Shown here piece after piece: positions 60,969-64,000 of a stretch of DNA of 64,000 nucleotides (within the stretch, counting starts at the first letter, position 1; every line of letters begins with the position of its first letter). A program made the position numbers and the translations under genes. The stretch covers positions 1-64,000 of the forward strand of contig NZ_CAUJAN010000008.1 in the NCBI RefSeq assembly GCF_963082495.1, given 5' to 3'. Under the pieces are notes generated by a model. That model was not told where the DNA came from. It ran no database searches and saw only the letters and a list, made by a program, of their open reading frames with translations. This DNA is from Methanobrevibacter sp. V74. GTDB lineage: Archaea; Methanobacteriota; Methanobacteria; Methanobacteriales; Methanobacteriaceae.

Positions 60969-62152
60969 AAAAGATGTGTGTTTTATTGTTGCTTTTAGCT
61001 GTATTTATCAGTATTTCTGCAGTTTCAGCAACTGAAAATATCTCTGCTTCAGATAGCGCATGTGAAATATCAGAAGTAGAACAAGATAATATTGAAGTTT
61101 CAATTAGTGATGATTCAAATCAAAATAACACGTTAAGTACAGATAATGATGGTGATGATTCGAGTCAAGAAATTATTCAGATTCCATCTAAAGTATCTGC
61201 TAAAAACATTAAAAGTACATATGGAACTAAAGCGAAGTTTTCTCTTAAAGTATTTAATCAAAATGGTAGTGTGATTATTGGGGAAAATGTAAGATTTAAA
61301 GTAGCAGGTAATGTTTATAATACCAAAACCGATTCTAACGGTATAGCTACATTAAAACTTAATTATGATGCAGGCAAATACACAATAAACTATTATGTTG
61401 GGAATTTATCTGGTGAAAATACTTATACTGTGTCAAATAATATTACCATGAAAATTTTTAAATGGGGCAATAAAGGAGATATTTCTAAAGTCAAATTACT
61501 TAAAAAGAACATGCCTAATAATAAATGGATAAAAAAAGCTATTAAAGCTGCTAAAAAAGGAAATCTTCTTTTAAAATTTAAAGGGGGAAAAGGCAAAATC
61601 GTATTCATCACTGCGGGGGTTCATGGTAATGAATTATCCTCTCAAGTGGGTGTAATGAAATTAATTGAGTATTTGAGCAAAACTCCAATTAAAGGAACTG
61701 TTTATATTATGCCTTTTGTTAATATTAAAGCAATTTCTAAAAAAGTAAGACATACCGGAACTGATTATAATCGTGTAGCTAATAAAGCTGGAACCATCTC
61801 TAATAAAATAGTAAATCTTGTTGTCAAGTGCAACGCTGATGCTTATGGTGATTTCCACACGACCCAACCTGGAGGGAGTCCCGGAAAAGATATTGTAATG
61901 GGATCTAAAGCTCCTGCGAAAAAATGCAATAAACTGACAAAATACATTGCAAGGTATGCTAAAGTTAACAAAAGAATTTATAAATATGCAGGTCAACAAT
62001 ATCCTGGAGCGCTGGCTGATAATGTTAATAAAAAAGGTATTCCTGCAGTTATTTGCGAAGTATTGCTTCCACATAATACTGTAACTGCAAAAACGGTTAA
62101 AACCTCATATAATATGATGATTGCATTATTAAAATTTAATTCAATTGTCTAA
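60965..62152 (+). CDS. Secreted Ig-like protein with M14/AstE-like carboxypeptidase domain
   Basis: This protein of about 395 residues has a signal peptide (KKMCVLLLLLAVFISISAVSA), an acidic linker, an Ig-like domain (VSAKNIKSTYGTKAKFSLKVFNQNGS ... TYTVSNN) and a zinc peptidase domain. That domain has HGNE (residues about 222-225), DFHTTQPGG with the third ligand His, and catalytic Glu in VICEVLLP. It probably trims peptides at the surface, perhaps pseudomurein cross-bridges. ATG 60965 follows GAGGGGTG and overlaps aroK by 4 nt. Confidence 0.8.
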   Translation: MKKMCVLLLLLAVFISISAVSATENISASDSACEISEVEQDNIEVSISDDSNQNNTLSTDNDGDDSSQEIIQIPSKVSAKNIKSTYGTKAKFSLKVFNQNGSVIIGENVRFKVAGNVYNTKTDSNGIATLKLNYDAGKYTINYYVGNLSGENTYTVSNNITMKIFKWGNKGDISKVKLLKKNMPNNKWIKKAIKAAKKGNLLLKFKGGKGKIVFITAGVHGNELSSQVGVMKLIEYLSKTPIKGTVYIMPFVNIKAISKKVRHTGTDYNRVANKAGTISNKIVNLVVKCNADAYGDFHTTQPGGSPGKDIVMGSKAPAKKCNKLTKYIARYAKVNKRIYKYAGQQYPGALADNVNKKGIPAVICEVLLPHNTVTAKTVKTSYNMMIALLKFNSIV

Positions 62153-62312
62153 GGGAATTTTTATTAATGTCCTTTCGCTGTTGTTTGTCAGGCAAAATTG
62201 CTTTCAATAATCAAATCATTTTGAAATTTAAATCGTTTCTTTAAATAGTAAACATATAGTTTATATACTAGGATTTCAATAAATCATATTATTATCAATT
62301 TGGTGATTTTTT

Positions 62313-62627
62313 TTGAAAAGTAATGATGAAATAAAATCTTTTAATAATAAAGAAGAGGCAGAGCTACTTCTCGAGAAATCCCGAAAACGCATTGATGAAA
62401 TTGATAATGCGTTATTTGATTTAATTTCCGAAAGAACTTCTCTTGCAAAAGATATATCTCTTTCTAAACAATATCTTGAAATGCCAATTTACGATAAAAG
62501 TAGAGAGGATGCAATTCATGAAAAAATCGAGAGGATGGCCAAGGAAAATAATCTTGACGTTGATATAATTGATCAAATAGTAAATATGCTGACTATTTTA
62601 AGTAAAAATGAGCAAAAGAAATTTTAA
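62313..62627 (+). CDS. Chorismate mutase (AroQ type)
   Basis: This 104-residue all-alpha protein converts chorismate to prephenate. It has the AroQ layout: a first helix [25 protein letters not shown] with catalytic Arg and Lys, then [24 protein letters not shown]. The ribosome site is GGTGATTT at 62302, and the start is TTG at 62313. It ends 13 nt before rps17e. Confidence 0.85.
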   Translation: MKSNDEIKSFNNKEEAELLLEKSRKRIDEIDNALFDLISERTSLAKDISLSKQYLEMPIYDKSREDAIHEKIERMAKENNLDVDIIDQIVNMLTILSKNEQKKF

Positions 62628-62640
62628 GGGAGGAATGTTA

Positions 62641-62838
62641 ATGGGCAATATTAGAACTTCATTTGTTAAACGTTTAGCAAAAGAATTAATCGAAACTCAC
62701 AATGGTGTTTTTACTACTGATTTTGATGAAAACAAAAAATTAGTACAGGAATACTCTACTGTAAGTACTAAACATTTAAGAAATAAAATTGCAGGATATG
62801 TAACTAGGCTTGTAAGGTTAGAACAAACCCACGAATAA
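62641..62838 (+). CDS. rps17e: 30S ribosomal protein S17e
   Basis: This 65-residue protein starts [31 protein letters not shown] and ends [13 protein letters not shown], the S17e signature. ATG 62641 is chosen because AGGGAGG lies 5-14 nt upstream; the longer frame overlaps that site. It follows chorismate mutase, as often in Methanobacteriales. Confidence 0.93.
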   Translation: MGNIRTSFVKRLAKELIETHNGVFTTDFDENKKLVQEYSTVSTKHLRNKIAGYVTRLVRLEQTHE

Positions 62839-63290
62839 GCTTTTTTTCATATTTATTTTTCACTCTTTTTTTATTTTAAACTTTTCAGCGATTTTGATGC
62901 ATGTTTTACAATGTTGTCAATTTAGAAATTTGATTTTTTAGGTTTATTTCTTCATTATTATAATGCTATTTATTTGTTGGATTTAATTGATGTACATTAT
63001 TTTTACTTTTTAAAATGGATTTGTTATTCATCTTCAATCTTTGATTAAAATAATTTAGTGTCTATTATATTTGAACTTACTTATGAAGATAATATTTTAA
63101 TGATTAAATTCATTGTTTTTATTAATATGTTGTAAAAATAGTTATTTTTATATAATATTAATTAGATTAAATTAAAGTTTTATTAAATTAATTTTAGTGT
63201 TTAAAAAAGGTATAGGGTAATTGAGGACAATTGTAAGCATGAAAATAAAACAAAAGTCCTCATTATTAATATTGGGGCAATTCATTAATT
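62839..63290. other. Gene-free region, about 450 bp
   Basis: A T-rich terminator follows rps17e. The rest is AT-rich with no supported gene. A TGAGGAC/GTCCTCA pair (63222-63228 and 63256-63262) forms a 7-bp stem that may mark an old insertion end. Confidence 0.5.
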
Positions 63291-63800
63291 AATTTTTCTA
63301 TTTTCTTGGAAAAATAGAAATTCGTAAATCTGCTGTAGAATTGTTTAAACTAATCCATTTGATTTTTAAAGAAAAATAATCAATGAATATTTAAAAAAAT
63401 TAATTATAAGATCAATAATCCTTTATTTAAAACATATAAATGGATTTTTCTTAACCACAGGTGATGGTTCTAATTTTGAAATTTCCTGACTTTGAAAATG
63501 TTAGAGAAGAATTTGGAATAAAAAAGTTATTAACCAATTTACCAAAAAACATGATAGACAACAGAAGATATTTGAAATTTACTCTCAAAAATGGGGAATA
63601 GAAACTAATTACAACACATTAAAAACAGATATTACATCGAAAATTACACCTAAAAACGACAAATATCCATCGAACAATAATCAAATTATGCATCAAATCG
63701 TCTGAAAAAATTTAAAAAAAAACAGAAAATTGGCCAGAAGACCCACACCTACAAGAAAATTCAACATGAACTACAGATTAAAATGAAAAATAAAAAAATA
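63291..63800 (+). pseudogene. Fragmented IS4-superfamily transposase
   Basis: Pieces in different frames still align in family order: LYLKHINGFFLTTGDGSNFE (about 63420-63482, with the first catalytic Asp in DGS), FPDFENVREEFGIKK (about 63482-63527), LLTNLPKN (about 63528-63551) and IFEIYSQKWGIETNYNTLK (about 63568-63625). The last piece holds the Y-(2)-R/K-(3)-E-(6)-K signature, with the catalytic Glu in WGIE. Frameshifts, stops and a missing central part show decay. A basic tail follows to about 63800. Confidence 0.75.
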
Positions 63801-64000
63801 AACACAAAATACACACTCAAGACCTAACAAGTTGACAGTCCCATGTTTTACATTCCTAGAAACTTAAGATTTTTCATGTGAAATTTTTTATTAATTCTGT
63901 TTATTTGATAACGTTGTTATATTATTTTGGGATTAGGATTTGATTTTCGTAAGTTTTTTATATGATTTGTGAACAGAACTATTAAACAAGATGTGAAAAC

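Overview
The window is AT-rich DNA (strongly A/T-biased third positions and intergenic regions) from a methanogenic archaeon of the Methanobacteriales, most likely Methanobrevibacter. The markers are an HMf-type histone, methanofuran genes (mfnD, mfnF), a homoaconitase small subunit with the coenzyme B loop YLRT, the archaeal ether/tetraether lipid genes carS and tes, archaeal TruA, Elp3, Hel308, RibL, GHMP shikimate kinase, ribosomal protein S17e and tRNAs without encoded CCA. The genus is inferred from gene content and composition, because no rRNA is present.

Layout. (1) 0-7 kb: the end of an SPFH/band 7 gene cut by the left edge, two small secreted proteins, a 109-bp element with inverted ends, an iron-sulfur GMC-type flavoprotein, and a minus-strand operon hisA-ribL-argC-flavodoxin-pyrI. 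(2) 7-28 kb: an accessory, metal-related block. It holds an AraC-type regulator, two Ybt/Irt-like ABC half-transporters, an ECF set (MptD-like S component, EcfT, double ATPase), a MacB-type ATPase with two giant FtsX permeases, two DUF1858 proteins around a TusA/DUF2249-like plus CMD-like fusion, a third giant FtsX permease, a DUF2124-like gene, an ArsR repressor, a Zn/Cd-type P1B ATPase with a repeated His/Cys-rich N-terminus, and four tandem DUF6110/PacL-like small membrane proteins. (3) 28-40.4 kb: two divergent, paralogous nickel/peptide-type ABC operons. Between them lie a decayed third ATPase copy and a GNAT acetyltransferase. (4) 40.4-62.8 kb: mostly core genes, including truA, wecB-mfnD-mfnF, carS/tes, hacB, a methylthiotransferase, histone, tRNA-Val and tRNA-Phe, deoC, elp3, hel308, cbiD, aroK, chorismate mutase and rps17e, plus two secreted Ig-like proteins. 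(5) 62.8-64 kb: a gene desert with a shattered IS4-type transposase.

The most interesting signal is a shared palindrome, TTTAGG-N4-CCTAAA with variants. It occurs before the Ybt/ECF operon (8099), the MacB/FtsX operon (14473) and the fusion gene (20138), and as four tandem copies before the DUF6110 array (26984-27064). It resembles DtxR-family half-sites and suggests that much of the 8-28 kb block is one metal-responsive regulon whose regulator is not in this window.

A second highlight is the unit ArsR / P1B-ATPase / four tandem small glycine-rich membrane proteins. It looks like an archaeal counterpart of mycobacterial PacL-Ctp metal efflux, with the metal-binding residues placed on the pump instead of on the small proteins. 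Functions are inferred from motifs and family knowledge; no searches were run.
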